Assembly: GCF_900188235.1 (NCBI RefSeq)
Contig: NZ_FZNT01000001.1
Location: forward strand, 496,001-560,000
Length of the DNA stretch: 64,000 nucleotides
Source: Lutibacter agarilyticus
GTDB taxonomy: Bacteria > Bacteroidota > Bacteroidia > Flavobacteriales > Flavobacteriaceae
Direction: 5' to 3'
Within the stretch, counting starts at the first letter, position 1, and each line of letters begins with the position of its first letter. The translations under genes were made by a program, and so were the position numbers. Below, in pieces: positions 44,561 through 54,063 of this stretch. A model generated the notes under the pieces. That model saw only the letters and a program-made list of their open reading frames with translations. It was not told the DNA's origin and did not search any database.

Positions 44561-45976
44561 TTAAAACTGAAAATAAATAAACTGCTCACCGCTACCTTGC
44601 GCAATGGTAACTAAAAATAACATAACGGCCCAAACTACAGCTAAAGCAATTGGTGATATTTTTTTTGAAACTGCTTTAACTGAGGTATTTCTCATGAACC
44701 AGTGGCATAAAAATAGAAGACCTATAATAATGCCTACTTTTAAAATATCAAAAGAACCTAAAACTTTTTCTCCGTTTGGATTAAAATAGAACATAGAACT
44801 TATCAAATTCCATGCTGTTTTAAACTCTCTAGCCCTAAAAAACACCCAGGTAATATTAATGCAAGTAAAAGTTGTAAAAGCTAAAAAAATACCATTCCAT
44901 TTTGTAATTTTAAAGGGTATGTATTGACGTTGTAATCTTTCTAATATTAAATAAGTTCCATGTAATCCACCCCAAACTATAAAGGTCCAAGCAGCTCCAT
45001 GCCAAAGTCCACCTAATAACATCGTAATCATAAGTGCTGAATACATTCTAACTACACCATAACGATTTCCACCTAAAGGGATGTATAAATAATCGCGTAA
45101 CCACGAAGATAGTGTGATATGCCATCGTTTCCATAAATCAGAAAAGCCCAAGGAAGCATATGGATATTTAAAGTTATCAGGTAAGATAATTCCCAACATT
45201 AGAGCAATTCCAATGGCACAGGTAGAATAACCTGCAAAATCAAAAAAGATTTGACCTGAAAAAGCCAATGTTCCCATCCAAGCATCCCAAAAATTTAGAA
45301 TTTTATCGGAACTATACACTTTATCAACCGTATCTGACAACAAAGTGTCTGCCATGACAACTTTTTGAAATATACCTAAAGTCAATAAAAAAAAGCCCCA
45401 AATGAATTGATTTACAGTAGCTCTTTTTTCTTCGTAAAACTGCGTTATTAAATCTTGTGCTCTTACTATAGGTCCAGCTACTAATTGTGGGAAAAATGTA
45501 ACATACAGTGCAAAATCTAAAAAGGTTTTGGCACGTTCTGTTCTTTTTAAATACATATCGATAGTATAAGACATTGTTTGAAAGGTGTAAAATGAAATAC
45601 CCATGGGTAATATAATGTCCATTTGTGTTGATTGATATCCATAACCATAGGTATTTAATACGGTTGTAAAATTATCTAAGAGGAAGTCACGGTATTTAAA
45701 AAAGCCTAAAAATCCAAGATTTACAAACATACTCAACATGAGCCATAGTATCCTTTTTCGTTTATTTTCTTCAATAGCTAATTTTTTTCCAGTAATCCAA
45801 TCTACAATTGTTGAAATCCAAAGTAAAATAACTAAAGGTGGATTCCATAATCCATAAAAAATATAACTAGCAAAAAGAAGCATTCTTTTTTTTCCTGTCC
45901 AATTAAATAATTTTGAATAATATAGTGCCAGTATTATAATCAAAAAAACAACAAAACTTAATGAATTAAAGAGCAT
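44561..45976 (-). CDS. MBOAT-family membrane O-acyltransferase (AlgI/PatA-like)
   Basis: 471 residues with about 11-12 helices. Family signatures: ILPMGISFYTFQTMSYTIDMY (residues 122-142), FFPQLVAGPIVRA, FSDLWKRWHITLSSWLRDYLYIPLGG (278-303) and the catalytic His326 in LLGGLWHGAAWTF. Such proteins move acyl groups (usually acetyl) from the cytoplasm across the membrane to an extracytoplasmic glycan or lipid acceptor, with an SGNH partner. The partner gene overlaps its start by 11 bases. No alginate or peptidoglycan gene lies nearby, so the acceptor is unknown. Cassette flanked by direct repeats. Confidence 0.93.
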   Translation of the reverse strand: MLFNSLSFVVFLIIILALYYSKLFNWTGKKRMLLFASYIFYGLWNPPLVILLWISTIVDWITGKKLAIEENKRKRILWLMLSMFVNLGFLGFFKYRDFLLDNFTTVLNTYGYGYQSTQMDIILPMGISFYTFQTMSYTIDMYLKRTERAKTFLDFALYVTFFPQLVAGPIVRAQDLITQFYEEKRATVNQFIWGFFLLTLGIFQKVVMADTLLSDTVDKVYSSDKILNFWDAWMGTLAFSGQIFFDFAGYSTCAIGIALMLGIILPDNFKYPYASLGFSDLWKRWHITLSSWLRDYLYIPLGGNRYGVVRMYSALMITMLLGGLWHGAAWTFIVWGGLHGTYLILERLQRQYIPFKITKWNGIFLAFTTFTCINITWVFFRAREFKTAWNLISSMFYFNPNGEKVLGSFDILKVGIIIGLLFLCHWFMRNTSVKAVSKKISPIALAVVWAVMLFLVTIAQGSGEQFIYFQF

Positions 45977-47015
45977 GTTTATTAGATTTTAAATTAATTA
46001 AAGTGTTGTCATTTTTCATGATTTTCACCAATTCTGTAGTGAAATATTGTGCATCTTCTGCTGATAAATGGGATTCTTCAGGACAAATAAGTCCTTTTAA
46101 ATTGTCATAATCTTCAAAATGATAACTTGGAACGTTTGCTTGTTTTACTAAATCGTCCCAAAACGCAGCTCTTGGAATTCCCATGTTTTCACCTGCTCTT
46201 AAAGAACCACTTGATGGGCATCTTATTAAAATTACTTGACCACCACGAGCTTCAAATACTTTTAAATCGTTTAAAAAGAAATCTATTGTTGAGTTTTTGT
46301 CTGGCGGAGGTCCACTTGCTGCACCTTTCATAAAAAACTGCCAAACTTTAATTACAGAGTTGGCATAGGCTGTATCTGTAACTGTTATTTGTTTCATTTT
46401 TAGATTTCTATCTTCTGCAATTTCACCAAATTCATGAAAAGGAGGCATTGGGTCAACAACTCTATTGCCTATATTTATTTTGCCAACCAATTCTTTTAAT
46501 TTAATACCATCAATACCTTGGTCGTCACTTATAAAAGCCAAGTTTTTTTGAAGAGGTAAGGATAACAAATGATTTGAAATCTGAGCGTAAGTTCTTTTTT
46601 TATAATAATCTACTTTTGACTGTGGCCATTGCCAAGGCTGCGCATCTGGAGAAGTAGTTGAAAAAAATAATCCAGGTGTAACTCCTACAATAATAGTTCC
46701 TGTAAAACTGGTATTAGCTACAACATCGTGAAAAATGGGTAATGGAGAGCTACCTACTGATGCTAGTTGAATTGGTCTAATACCAATTTCTGCTTCCCAT
46801 TCATCTAATTGAATGTCAAAAAGTACTCTTGAAGAACCCATAAGCAGCATGTTATAGCTTGGTGCTTTTTCAACCCTGTAGCGTTGCATAGCCCAAAGGG
46901 CTTCATTGTCGTCTAATGTAGGGTAAACACCTTTAGAACGCCAAAAATACTCCCATATTCCTATTGCGACGATACTTAATATAGCTGTAACGATAAATGT
47001 TTTTTTCAAGTCCAT
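45966..47015 (-). CDS. SGNH/GDSL-like partner of the MBOAT acyltransferase (AlgJ/DltD-like role)
   Basis: 349 residues with one N-terminal membrane anchor (TFIVTAILSIVAIGIWEYFW) and an extracytoplasmic domain. YNMLLMGSSRVLFDI gives the block I nucleophile (G60-S61-S62-R63), SPLPIFHDV follows, and ICPEESHLSAEDAQYF near the C-terminus supplies the Glu/His pair equivalent to DxxH. Overall similarity to known AlgJ or DltD is low; the role is inferred from fold and operon. It probably completes transfer of the acyl group to the outer acceptor. First gene of the two-gene cassette. Confidence 0.75.
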   Translation of the reverse strand: MDLKKTFIVTAILSIVAIGIWEYFWRSKGVYPTLDDNEALWAMQRYRVEKAPSYNMLLMGSSRVLFDIQLDEWEAEIGIRPIQLASVGSSPLPIFHDVVANTSFTGTIIVGVTPGLFFSTTSPDAQPWQWPQSKVDYYKKRTYAQISNHLLSLPLQKNLAFISDDQGIDGIKLKELVGKINIGNRVVDPMPPFHEFGEIAEDRNLKMKQITVTDTAYANSVIKVWQFFMKGAASGPPPDKNSTIDFFLNDLKVFEARGGQVILIRCPSSGSLRAGENMGIPRAAFWDDLVKQANVPSYHFEDYDNLKGLICPEESHLSAEDAQYFTTELVKIMKNDNTLINLKSNKHAL

Positions 47016-47324
47016 AATTATCTGTTAGATTCAATTTAATTTGCATTTTTATTTTCTAGGATACACTATTTTTAACCCAAATAGATTTCTGAATAATTAA
47101 ATTTTTTAGATATTAAAATTACAATTTTAAGAGCAATGTAACAAAAGTTACAAATATACACAAATGATAATGAGTATTTTACCATTTTTGGTTTGGTCAA
47201 AAAATACAAGTTTTAAATTGGAACCTACTTTTTTTAAATATGGTTTTAATTCTTTCATGTTTATTTAAGTAAGATATGATTAAATAAATCTAATTCAGGA
47301 AGAGGAATGTCCTAATAGAAGGAA
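47016..47324. other. Upstream region of the MBOAT/SGNH operon
   Basis: About 310 bases with a promoter-like box and no firm gene. A 36-codon minus-strand frame (47148-47258) starts with ATG and is Lys-rich then hydrophobic, but its stop overlaps the -7 box and it is probably chance or debris. Confidence 0.3.
47151..47158 (-). promoter_or_regulatory. -7 box (TATATTTG, minus) for the SGNH-MBOAT operon
   Basis: CAAATATA on the plus strand; reads toward the SGNH gene with a leader of about 130 bases. It lies inside the inserted cassette, so the cassette carries its own promoter. Confidence 0.45.
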
Positions 47325-47455
47325 GGTTAAAAAGCACTGTTTTAACGTTAACTATTAAATAGCACCTAAAGGAGTTCAAAAAAAGTAACTAATCAGTAGG
47401 AATAATAAATAAGGTTACAATTATAGGCGAAACAATTTCAATAATATTAATTTGT
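47325..47455 (-). pseudogene. Remnant of the DUF1295 gene (first ~40 codons)
   Basis: Minus-strand translation gives INIIEIVSPIIVTLFIIPT then a stop, matching MNIIKVASLLIVTLFIVPI of the intact gene at 43288-44217; a frameshifted continuation matches FFGTPLGAIEW. The start ATG has become ATT. Dead remnant within the right repeat. Confidence 0.7.
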
Positions 47456-47755
47456 TCGTGTTTTAAACCTAAATATTAAAAAAGAATAACTTATGGTTAC
47501 TAAATATAATATTTAATGTATGGAATACTTATATTTAGCAACTTAAAATTAATGCATTCAGTATTATATGCCTAAATCAAATAACAAAATTTTAATAGTA
47601 GCTGCTTTTTTTTCAATCTATGTAATTTGGGGGTCTACTTATTTATTAAATAAAATTGCAGTTACAGAATTACCTCCTTTTATGTTGGCTTCTATTCGTT
47701 TTACGGTAGCTAGTATTTTAATTTTTATAATCGCAAAAATTTCTGGTATAAGTTT
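47325..47755 (+). repeat. Right copy of the diverged direct repeat flanking the MBOAT/SGNH cassette
   Basis: Counterpart of 44088-44545. This copy holds the dead start of the DUF1295 gene (47325-47455) and the living start of the DMT permease (from 47568). Repeat spacing shifts by about 33 bases between the two ends, so small indels have accumulated in the intergenic middle part. Confidence 0.8.
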
Positions 47756-48485
47756 AGCTATAACTAAAAAGCAATTTATTAATTGTAGCATTATTGGGTT
47801 TTTATTTTTAACCTTCGGAAATGGAGGTGTAGTTTGGGCTTTAAAATATGTTGATAGCGGTTTTACTGCTCTGGAAATTTCAGCGCAACCTTTGGTAATT
47901 TTATTAATGATGTATTTTTTAGAAGGAAAAAAAATTCAACCAATGTCTATGATTGGTGTATTATTCGGAATTATAGGCATCTATTTATTGGTTAGTCAAA
48001 AAGAATTAATTAGCCAAGAAGGAATGGCTTTAGGAATGTTTACTATTTTTTTATGTATGCTAAGTTGGGCTTTTGGAAGTTTGTATGTTGCAAAGGCCGA
48101 TTTCCCTAAAAACTATTTTATAAATACAGGTTATCAAATGTTAACAGGTGGTGTTATGTTATTTGTAGCTAGTTTGTTATTTGGTGAAAAATGGTCTTCA
48201 CCAACAAAATGGACACAACCCGTACAAATATCAATGGGATTATTAATTATTTTTGGTAGCATTATAGCATTTACGGCATTTAATTTTTTACTAAGAGTTG
48301 TTTCCCCTGAAAAAGTAGCAACGTCAACTTATGTAAATCCAATTATTGCCTTGTTTATGGGGTGGTATTTGTTAAATGAACAAGTAACTGAACAATCTAT
48401 TATTGCTGCAATTATCTTATTAACAGGCGTATACTTTATAAATACAAAGAAAAAACTAACCTTGTATTCAAGGTTTAAAAAATAA
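47568..48485 (+). CDS. DMT-superfamily permease (EamA domains)
   Basis: A 305-residue protein with ten helices in two EamA halves: FSIYVIWGSTYLLNKIAVTELPPFMLASIRF at the start, GNGGVVWALKYVDSGFTALEISAQPLVILLMMYFLEGKK, and VSPEKVATSTYVNPIIALFMGWYLLNEQ in the second half. Such carriers export amino acids or small metabolites. The 5' region is the living part of the right flanking repeat; a dead copy of its first 60 codons lies at 44365-44545. Substrate unknown. Confidence 0.92.
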   Translation: MPKSNNKILIVAAFFSIYVIWGSTYLLNKIAVTELPPFMLASIRFTVASILIFIIAKISGISLAITKKQFINCSIIGFLFLTFGNGGVVWALKYVDSGFTALEISAQPLVILLMMYFLEGKKIQPMSMIGVLFGIIGIYLLVSQKELISQEGMALGMFTIFLCMLSWAFGSLYVAKADFPKNYFINTGYQMLTGGVMLFVASLLFGEKWSSPTKWTQPVQISMGLLIIFGSIIAFTAFNFLLRVVSPEKVATSTYVNPIIALFMGWYLLNEQVTEQSIIAAIILLTGVYFINTKKKLTLYSRFKK

Positions 48486-48570
48486 AACAAAACTTTTTTG
48501 TGTAAGTTACTGCTTTACAGTTGTATATAAAATTTTAACTTTTTATTTTATAAGTTTTTTACCTTAAAAA

Positions 48571-48601
48571 TTGTGATAACCCTTTTTACACTGTATTTTT
48601 G
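48571..48601 (+). promoter_or_regulatory. Two-part Bacteroidota promoter (TTG ... TATTTTTG) for the SF2 helicase
   Basis: TTG at 48571-48573 and TATTTTTG at 48594-48601 with a 20-base gap fit the -33/-7 consensus. The -7 box ends 20 bases before the GTG start at 48622. Confidence 0.6.
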
Positions 48602-48621
48602 TGAGTTTTTAAATTTGAAAT

Positions 48622-50175
48622 GTGCAATTAACTACTACAGAAATAGAAGAAAGAAATGCCGGTAAAGATTTATATAGCTACCAAAAAGAAGCTATAAATA
48701 AAATTTTTAAAAGGTTTGAAGAAGCTAAAGAAGATTATCATTTATTATATCAATTACCTACAGGTGGTGGTAAAACGGTGATATTTTCAGAAATGGTAAG
48801 GCAATACTTAAAACATCACCAGAAAAAAGTATTGGTTTTAACACATAGAATTGAACTTTGTAAGCAAACATCAACAATGCTTACTGAATTTGGTGTTGAA
48901 AGCATGGTGATAGATAGTAAAGCCAATTTAGACAATCATCAAAAATATAGCTGTTATGTGGCTATGGTTGAAACGTTAAACAACCGCTTAAACGATAATA
49001 AATTGGATATCTCAGATATTGGTTTGGTTATTATTGATGAAGCACATAACAACTCTTTTACTAAAATATTTAAATTTTTTAGTAAATCATTTTTTCTAGG
49101 AGTTACCGCAACACCGTTAAGTTCTAATATTCAGTTACCTATGACTGATAATTATGAGGAGTTAATTGTAGGTGAAACTATAGAATCGTTAATAAAAAAC
49201 AACTTTTTAGCCCGCGCTAAAACATATTCATACAATGTTGGTTTAACGTCATTAGTAGTTGGTGCAAATGGAGACTATACCGTTAAGTCTTCTGATGATT
49301 TGTACACAAGTGGTAATATGTTAACTAAATTAGTTGAAGCTTATGAAGAGCGTTCAAAAAATAAAAAAACACTAATTTTTAATAACGGTATTAGTACTTC
49401 AATAAATGTGTATCATACCTTTAGAGCTGCAGGATATCCAGTACAGCATTTAGATAACACAGCCTCAAAATCTGAAAGAGAACAAATTTTAAAATGGTTT
49501 AAAGAAACGCCTAATGCAATTTTATCTTCAGTAAGTATATTAACTACCGGTTTTGATGAACCAACTGTTGATACTATTATTCTGAACAGAGCAACACGTT
49601 CACTAACATTGTATTATCAAATGATTGGTCGTGGATCACGTATATTAAAGGATAAAACAACCTTTAACGTAATTGATTTAGGGAATAATTTTCACCGATT
49701 TGGAATGTGGGGAGCTAGTTTAAATTGGCAGAAAATATTTAAATCACCTAATTATTATTTAGATAACTTAATTAATGATGAAGAGCTTGAGAGTAACTTT
49801 AGGTATGAAATGCCAGAGGAAGTTAGAAAGCAGTTTTCTAAATCCTTAGACGTATCATTTAATGTAAAACAAGCCTATGTTGATGCCATTCAAAAAGGAG
49901 AATCATCAAAAGTAGTTTTAAGGCGTTCTATTGAACAACAAGCTCATATTTGTATTGAAAATAGTGAGGATGTGTATGATGCTTTAACATTGTCTCAATT
50001 ATTAGATGATGATATTACCTATAGAATTCAACAATATGTTCGTTGTATTTGTAAAAGTACTCACAATTTTATTGATTGGTTAAATACAGATTACCGCCAA
50101 AAATTACGTTCGTATTTGCTAACAAATTTTGATGAAGATTTTGAAAAAATTCACGGATATCCGCCAGAAGATTAA
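48622..50175 (+). CDS. DEAD/DEAH-type superfamily II helicase
   Basis: 517 residues from a GTG start at 48622. The overlapping ATG at 48620 is out of frame and stops after three codons, and the promoter position supports 48622. Motifs: [15 protein letters not shown] (Q-like), Walker [24 protein letters not shown] (Ia), IDEAHN (II, DEAH), GVTATP (III), [17 protein letters not shown] (V) and [11 protein letters not shown] (VI). It resembles the ResIII/UvrB-like group of DNA or RNA helicases, with a C-terminal extension of about 130 residues of no recognised domain. Role unknown; an SDR gene follows by 14 bases. Confidence 0.92.
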   Translation: MQLTTTEIEERNAGKDLYSYQKEAINKIFKRFEEAKEDYHLLYQLPTGGGKTVIFSEMVRQYLKHHQKKVLVLTHRIELCKQTSTMLTEFGVESMVIDSKANLDNHQKYSCYVAMVETLNNRLNDNKLDISDIGLVIIDEAHNNSFTKIFKFFSKSFFLGVTATPLSSNIQLPMTDNYEELIVGETIESLIKNNFLARAKTYSYNVGLTSLVVGANGDYTVKSSDDLYTSGNMLTKLVEAYEERSKNKKTLIFNNGISTSINVYHTFRAAGYPVQHLDNTASKSEREQILKWFKETPNAILSSVSILTTGFDEPTVDTIILNRATRSLTLYYQMIGRGSRILKDKTTFNVIDLGNNFHRFGMWGASLNWQKIFKSPNYYLDNLINDEELESNFRYEMPEEVRKQFSKSLDVSFNVKQAYVDAIQKGESSKVVLRRSIEQQAHICIENSEDVYDALTLSQLLDDDITYRIQQYVRCICKSTHNFIDWLNTDYRQKLRSYLLTNFDEDFEKIHGYPPED

Positions 50176-50189
50176 TTAAAAAAAAAGAT

Positions 50190-50906
50190 ATGGAATCATT
50201 AAAAGGAAAAAAAGCACTTATTACAGGTGCAGGTAAAGGAATAGGAAAAGCATTAGCGCTTGCCTTGGCTCAAGAAGGTGTATCTGTAGCTTTATTAGCG
50301 CGTACAACATCAGATCTAGAAAAGGTTGCTGAAGAAGTTGCTGCTTTTGGAGTTGAAGCTTTTGTAGTACAAGCTGATGTAGCTAGTTTAAGTTCTGTGA
50401 ATAGTGCAGCCGAAAAAGTGTTATGCTCATTCGGAACTATTGATATCCTTATAAATAATGCAGGTATTGGACGTTTCGGTAATTTTATGGATCTAGAAGT
50501 AGCTTCTTGGGAAGAAGTTATTCAAGTTAATTTAATGGGGGCATATTATATTACGCGTGCATTTTTACCACAAATGATTGAAAGAAAAACAGGTGATATT
50601 ATCAATATTTCTTCAACAGCAGGTTTAAACGGAAATGCTATGACAAGTGCTTATAGCGCGTCAAAATTTGGATTAATAGGTATGACTGATTCATTGATGA
50701 AGGAAGTACGTAAACACAACATTCGTGTAAATTGTTTAACACCAAGTACAGTGGCTACTGATATGGCGTTAGATTTAAATTTAACCGATGGAAATCCTGA
50801 AAAAGTAATGCAACCAGAAGATATTGCTGAGTTATTAGTTTCACAATTAAAATTAAATCGTAGGGTAGTAGTGGTAAATTCAAGTATCTGGTCTACAAAT
50901 CCTTAA
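50190..50906 (+). CDS. Short-chain dehydrogenase/reductase (FabG-like 3-ketoacyl reductase)
   Basis: A 238-residue classical [22 protein letters not shown] (cofactor site), NNAGIGRFG, catalytic Ser in [23 protein letters not shown] with Tyr/Lys, and [11 protein letters not shown]. It reduces a keto group with NADPH in the cytoplasm. It is of the type often annotated as 3-ketoacyl-ACP reductase, though not in a fatty-acid cluster here. It lies 14 bases after the helicase and ends before a terminator, so probably an operon. Confidence 0.93.
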   Translation: MESLKGKKALITGAGKGIGKALALALAQEGVSVALLARTTSDLEKVAEEVAAFGVEAFVVQADVASLSSVNSAAEKVLCSFGTIDILINNAGIGRFGNFMDLEVASWEEVIQVNLMGAYYITRAFLPQMIERKTGDIINISSTAGLNGNAMTSAYSASKFGLIGMTDSLMKEVRKHNIRVNCLTPSTVATDMALDLNLTDGNPEKVMQPEDIAELLVSQLKLNRRVVVVNSSIWSTNP

Positions 50907-50962
50907 TTGTTATTTTATTATTGAAGGTTCATTTTCATAATAGCATTGAAAAATATAATTAA

Positions 50963-50998
50963 AAAAGGTGTGTCAAATTTTTGATGCACCTTTTTTAG
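50963..50998 (+). terminator. Terminator after the SDR gene
   Basis: AAAAAAGGTGTGTC pairs (with G-T wobbles) with GATGCACCTTTTTT. Confidence 0.8.
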
Positions 50999-51029
50999 AA
51001 TCATAAAGAATACATAAACGTACAACTAT

Positions 51030-51875
51030 ATGGGAGCTAAAAAATCTATACAATACATGCTTATTAGCACTTTTGCATTTGCCTGTATGAATGCAACAGT
51101 AAAGTATTTAGAAAATGTAAGTGCTTATCAAATTGTTTTTTTTAGATCGGCTAGTTCGTTAATTTTCACCTTTACATTTTTGTTGAAAAACAACATTCCG
51201 ATTCTTGGGAATAATAAAAAACTTCTAATTTTAAGAGGTGTAGTAGGAGTAACTTCTATGACACTGTTTTTTATGTCAGTAAAATATCTTTCTGTTGGAA
51301 CTGCAGTATCTCTAAGGTATTTGGCTCCTATTTTTGCCGGTATTTTCGCTGTTTTTTTCTTAAAAGAACGTATATGGCCTTTGCAATGGTTGTTTTTTGT
51401 GATGGCTTTTTTAGGTGTGTTGGTTTTAAAAGGGCTTGATTCTCAAATTAATTCAACAGGACTTATATTGGTTATTATAGCTGCTATTACAAGCGGATTA
51501 GTATATAATATTATCAGCAAAATAGGTAAAAGTGAACACCCAGTAGTGGTGGTTAATTATTTTATGGTAATTGCAACAATCACAGGATTAGTATTATCAT
51601 TAAATAGTTGGGTAAATCCTGTAGGTATTGAGTGGGTTTTATTATTTAGTTTGGGTGTTTTTGGTTACTACGGACAAGTTTTTATGACGAAAGCATTTCA
51701 AAATGGAAAAACAGATCAAATTGCTCCCATTAAATATGTTGAAGTATTATTTACGGTAGTGTTTGGGTTGCTGTTGTTTGATGAAATTTATTCAATTTGG
51801 AGCTTGCTAGGAATTTCATTAATTATTGGATCGTTGGTATTGAATGTTCTTTATAAATCTCGTAAAAACGCTTAA
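51030..51875 (+). CDS. DMT-superfamily permease (EamA domains)
   Basis: A 281-residue ten-helix protein: MLISTFAFACMNATVKYLENVSAYQIVFFRSASSLIF, LRGVVGVTSMTLFFMSVKYLSVGTAVSLRYLAPIFAGIFAVFFLKERI, and YYGQVFMTKAFQNGKTDQIAPIKYVEVLFTVVFGLLLFDEI. These are the two EamA repeats, nearer to the S-adenosylmethionine/riboflavin-like carriers than to the permease at 47568. Substrate unknown. Confidence 0.92.
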   Translation: MGAKKSIQYMLISTFAFACMNATVKYLENVSAYQIVFFRSASSLIFTFTFLLKNNIPILGNNKKLLILRGVVGVTSMTLFFMSVKYLSVGTAVSLRYLAPIFAGIFAVFFLKERIWPLQWLFFVMAFLGVLVLKGLDSQINSTGLILVIIAAITSGLVYNIISKIGKSEHPVVVVNYFMVIATITGLVLSLNSWVNPVGIEWVLLFSLGVFGYYGQVFMTKAFQNGKTDQIAPIKYVEVLFTVVFGLLLFDEIYSIWSLLGISLIIGSLVLNVLYKSRKNA

Positions 51876-51906
51876 TTAAAGCTATTTATAATTTCACATT
51901 TGAAGA

Positions 51907-51938
51907 TAAAAAAGGCATCATTCCAAAAGAATAATGCC
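51907..51938 (-). terminator. Terminator of the acetate-permease-like gene
   Basis: GGCATTATTC pairs imperfectly with GAATGATGCC on the minus strand, followed by TTTTTT, 30 bases past the stop at 51968. Confidence 0.75.
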
Positions 51939-51967
51939 AATTATAAATATTAGTTTTAGTCAACTAT

Positions 51968-52534
51968 TTATTTTTTAATCCAAGGTTTCCCTACTTTAAG
52001 TATTTCTTTACCAGCAACACCGTTAATAATGATTCCGGCCATCATATACCAAGCAGCTAAAGCACATACAATTAATACATAAGCAGCAATTGGTGTAATG
52101 TCATGCGATACAAAATGAGCTAAATCTAACAAAATAAACCCTAGTAATAATGTTGTAAAAGTTATAGCCATTGCTGAGTGGATAAATAAAGATGCTATCC
52201 AAAATATGAACGTTAATAAAGTCCATGCTACTAAAAAGTAACCAACATCAGTTCCTGAAGATTTATAAACACCTAGATTGTTTAAAATCCATATAACTCC
52301 TAATCCAATCCAAAAGGCGCCATAACTAGTAAATGCAGCAAAACCAAAGTTATTACCTGTTTTTTGTTCTAAAAAACCAGCAATCATTTGAGCCAAGCCT
52401 CCAAATACAAATCCCATAGAAACTACAGGTCCTAAACCACATAATCCTAAATTATGAAATTGTAATAATAATGTTGTTAAACCAAATCCTGCTAACCCAA
52501 CCACTGCCGGATTTCCTAATTTTACTGTGCTCAT
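51968..52534 (-). CDS. GPR1/FUN34/YaaH-family (SatP-like) acetate permease
   Basis: A 188-residue protein with six helices: VKLGNPAVVGLAGFGLTTLLLQFHNLG, the family start NPA-x-GL-GFG, FVFGGLAQMIAGFLEQKTGNNFGFAAFTSYGAFW, and the closing GVAGKEILKVGKPWIKK. It imports acetate/succinate with protons in enterobacteria; the same role is likely here. Monocistronic. Confidence 0.92.
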   Translation of the reverse strand: MSTVKLGNPAVVGLAGFGLTTLLLQFHNLGLCGLGPVVSMGFVFGGLAQMIAGFLEQKTGNNFGFAAFTSYGAFWIGLGVIWILNNLGVYKSSGTDVGYFLVAWTLLTFIFWIASLFIHSAMAITFTTLLLGFILLDLAHFVSHDITPIAAYVLIVCALAAWYMMAGIIINGVAGKEILKVGKPWIKK

Positions 52535-52708
52535 CTTTAATTCTTTTGTTTATTTTAAAATACGAGCAAAATACTTACTTTAACTTTGTATTGTTACTGA
52601 TTTTTATCAGTAAAATTAAGTATTTACGATAGCGTTTTCGTATTGAAAATCATCACTTTATTTAATGAATTACATGAGAGTTCCGCCTATAATTTATAAA
52701 GAAACCTT

Positions 52709-52716
52709 TACATTTG
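52709..52716 (+). promoter_or_regulatory. -7 box (TACATTTG) for the MFS gene
   Basis: TACATTTG overlaps an in-frame ATG at 52714, so that codon cannot be the start; the ATG at 52735 is 18 bases downstream. Confidence 0.55.
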
Positions 52717-52734
52717 CTTTTTTTAAAAATAAAA

Positions 52735-54054
52735 ATGGCAAATTCAAATAGGTTTTCTTTTATAGACCCTCAAAAAACACCTTTCTTTTATGGTTATATT
52801 GTTCTTTTTATTGGAACAATTGGTATTTGGGCTAGTATTCCAGGACAAACTGTAGGTGTTTCTGTTTTTACTGACCCTGTAAAAGATGCCTTAGGGCTTT
52901 CAAGAAATGAATTTAGTAATGCTTATATGATTGGAACTTTTGTAAGTTCTTTTTTTGTTTCGAGAGCAGGCGTTTTATTTGATAAGTTTGGAGCTAGGTA
53001 CGTTTCCTTTATTACAACAATTATTTTAGGAGTAGCATTATTATTGTGTTCAATATCTGTTGAAATAAGTGAGGCAATTCAGCAGGTTTTTAGCATAACT
53101 ACTTGGGTAATTCCTTTTATTGTGATTACCGTATTATTTTTTTTAATACGCTTAAGTGGTCAGGGAGTTTTAACGATGGCTTCGCGAAATATGATTATGC
53201 TTTGGTTTGATAAAAATAGGGGGAAAGTAAATTCTATAAGTAGCATTGCCATTTCATTAGGTTTTTCAACCTCACCCATTTTTTTAAACGAATTGATTGA
53301 TACTAATGGTTGGGAAGCTAGTTGGCAAATTATTGCTGTTGGGTTATTTATTTTTAGTTTTTTTATACTTCAATTCTACAGAAATAAACCTGAAGATTTT
53401 GAATTAAACCCTGACGGTATTAAAATTGAAACTGAAGAGATAAAAATAGAAACAACTGAGCGCGATTTTAATTTGAAAGAAGCTAAACAAACAAGAGCAT
53501 TTTGGATTATAGGTTTAGTTTTAGCCTTTAACAGTTTTTTTATTACGGGTTTTACGTTTCATGTAATTTCCATTTTTTCAAGTCAAAACTACTCAAAAGA
53601 TCAAGCCATAGCTATATTTTTACCAATTTCAGTCATAGCAATTATTGTTTCGGTAATTTGTAATATTATGAGTGATTACATTCAACATAAAATATATATT
53701 TATGTTATGTTGTTTAGCGCATTATTAGCTTCAATAGGTTTATTGCTTTTAAATAGTACTTATGGTGTGTATGTATTAATTGTAGGTTTAGGTGTTTTAG
53801 GTGGCTTATTTGCTGTTGTAAATGCGGTAACTTGGCCACGTTATTATGGTAGAAAATACTTAGGAGCTATTTCTGGGAAAGTGATGAGTTTTCTAGTAAT
53901 AGCTAGCGCAGTAGCACCAAGTTTGTTTAGTTACTGTTATACTATTTTAGGTTCATATAGTTATATCAGTTATCTTAATTTTATGTTTTTAGGCGTTTTA
54001 ATTATAGGTGCTTTTAAATTGAAGAACCCACAAAAAGACATAACAGTTTCGTAA
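52735..54054 (+). CDS. Major facilitator superfamily (MFS) transporter
   Basis: About 439 residues from the ATG at 52735, chosen from the promoter position. Twelve helices: FFYGYIVLFIGTIGIWASIPGQTVGVSVFTDPV, the loop 2-3 motif VLFDKFGARYVS (G-x-x-x-D-R/K-like), MASRNMIMLWFDKNRGKVNSISS, and a central charged loop IKIETEEIKIETTERD. It resembles the oxalate/formate-antiporter-like or nitrate-type MFS group; the substrate is unknown. Convergent with the TolC gene ten bases away. Confidence 0.9.
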   Translation: MANSNRFSFIDPQKTPFFYGYIVLFIGTIGIWASIPGQTVGVSVFTDPVKDALGLSRNEFSNAYMIGTFVSSFFVSRAGVLFDKFGARYVSFITTIILGVALLLCSISVEISEAIQQVFSITTWVIPFIVITVLFFLIRLSGQGVLTMASRNMIMLWFDKNRGKVNSISSIAISLGFSTSPIFLNELIDTNGWEASWQIIAVGLFIFSFFILQFYRNKPEDFELNPDGIKIETEEIKIETTERDFNLKEAKQTRAFWIIGLVLAFNSFFITGFTFHVISIFSSQNYSKDQAIAIFLPISVIAIIVSVICNIMSDYIQHKIYIYVMLFSALLASIGLLLLNSTYGVYVLIVGLGVLGGLFAVVNAVTWPRYYGRKYLGAISGKVMSFLVIASAVAPSLFSYCYTILGSYSYISYLNFMFLGVLIIGAFKLKNPQKDITVS

Positions 54055-54063
54055 AAGAACAAA

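Noticed and set aside
47148..47258. 36-codon minus-strand frame upstream of the SGNH gene
   Set aside because: Short, its end overlaps the -7 box, and no homology recognised; kept only as a note in the intergenic entry.
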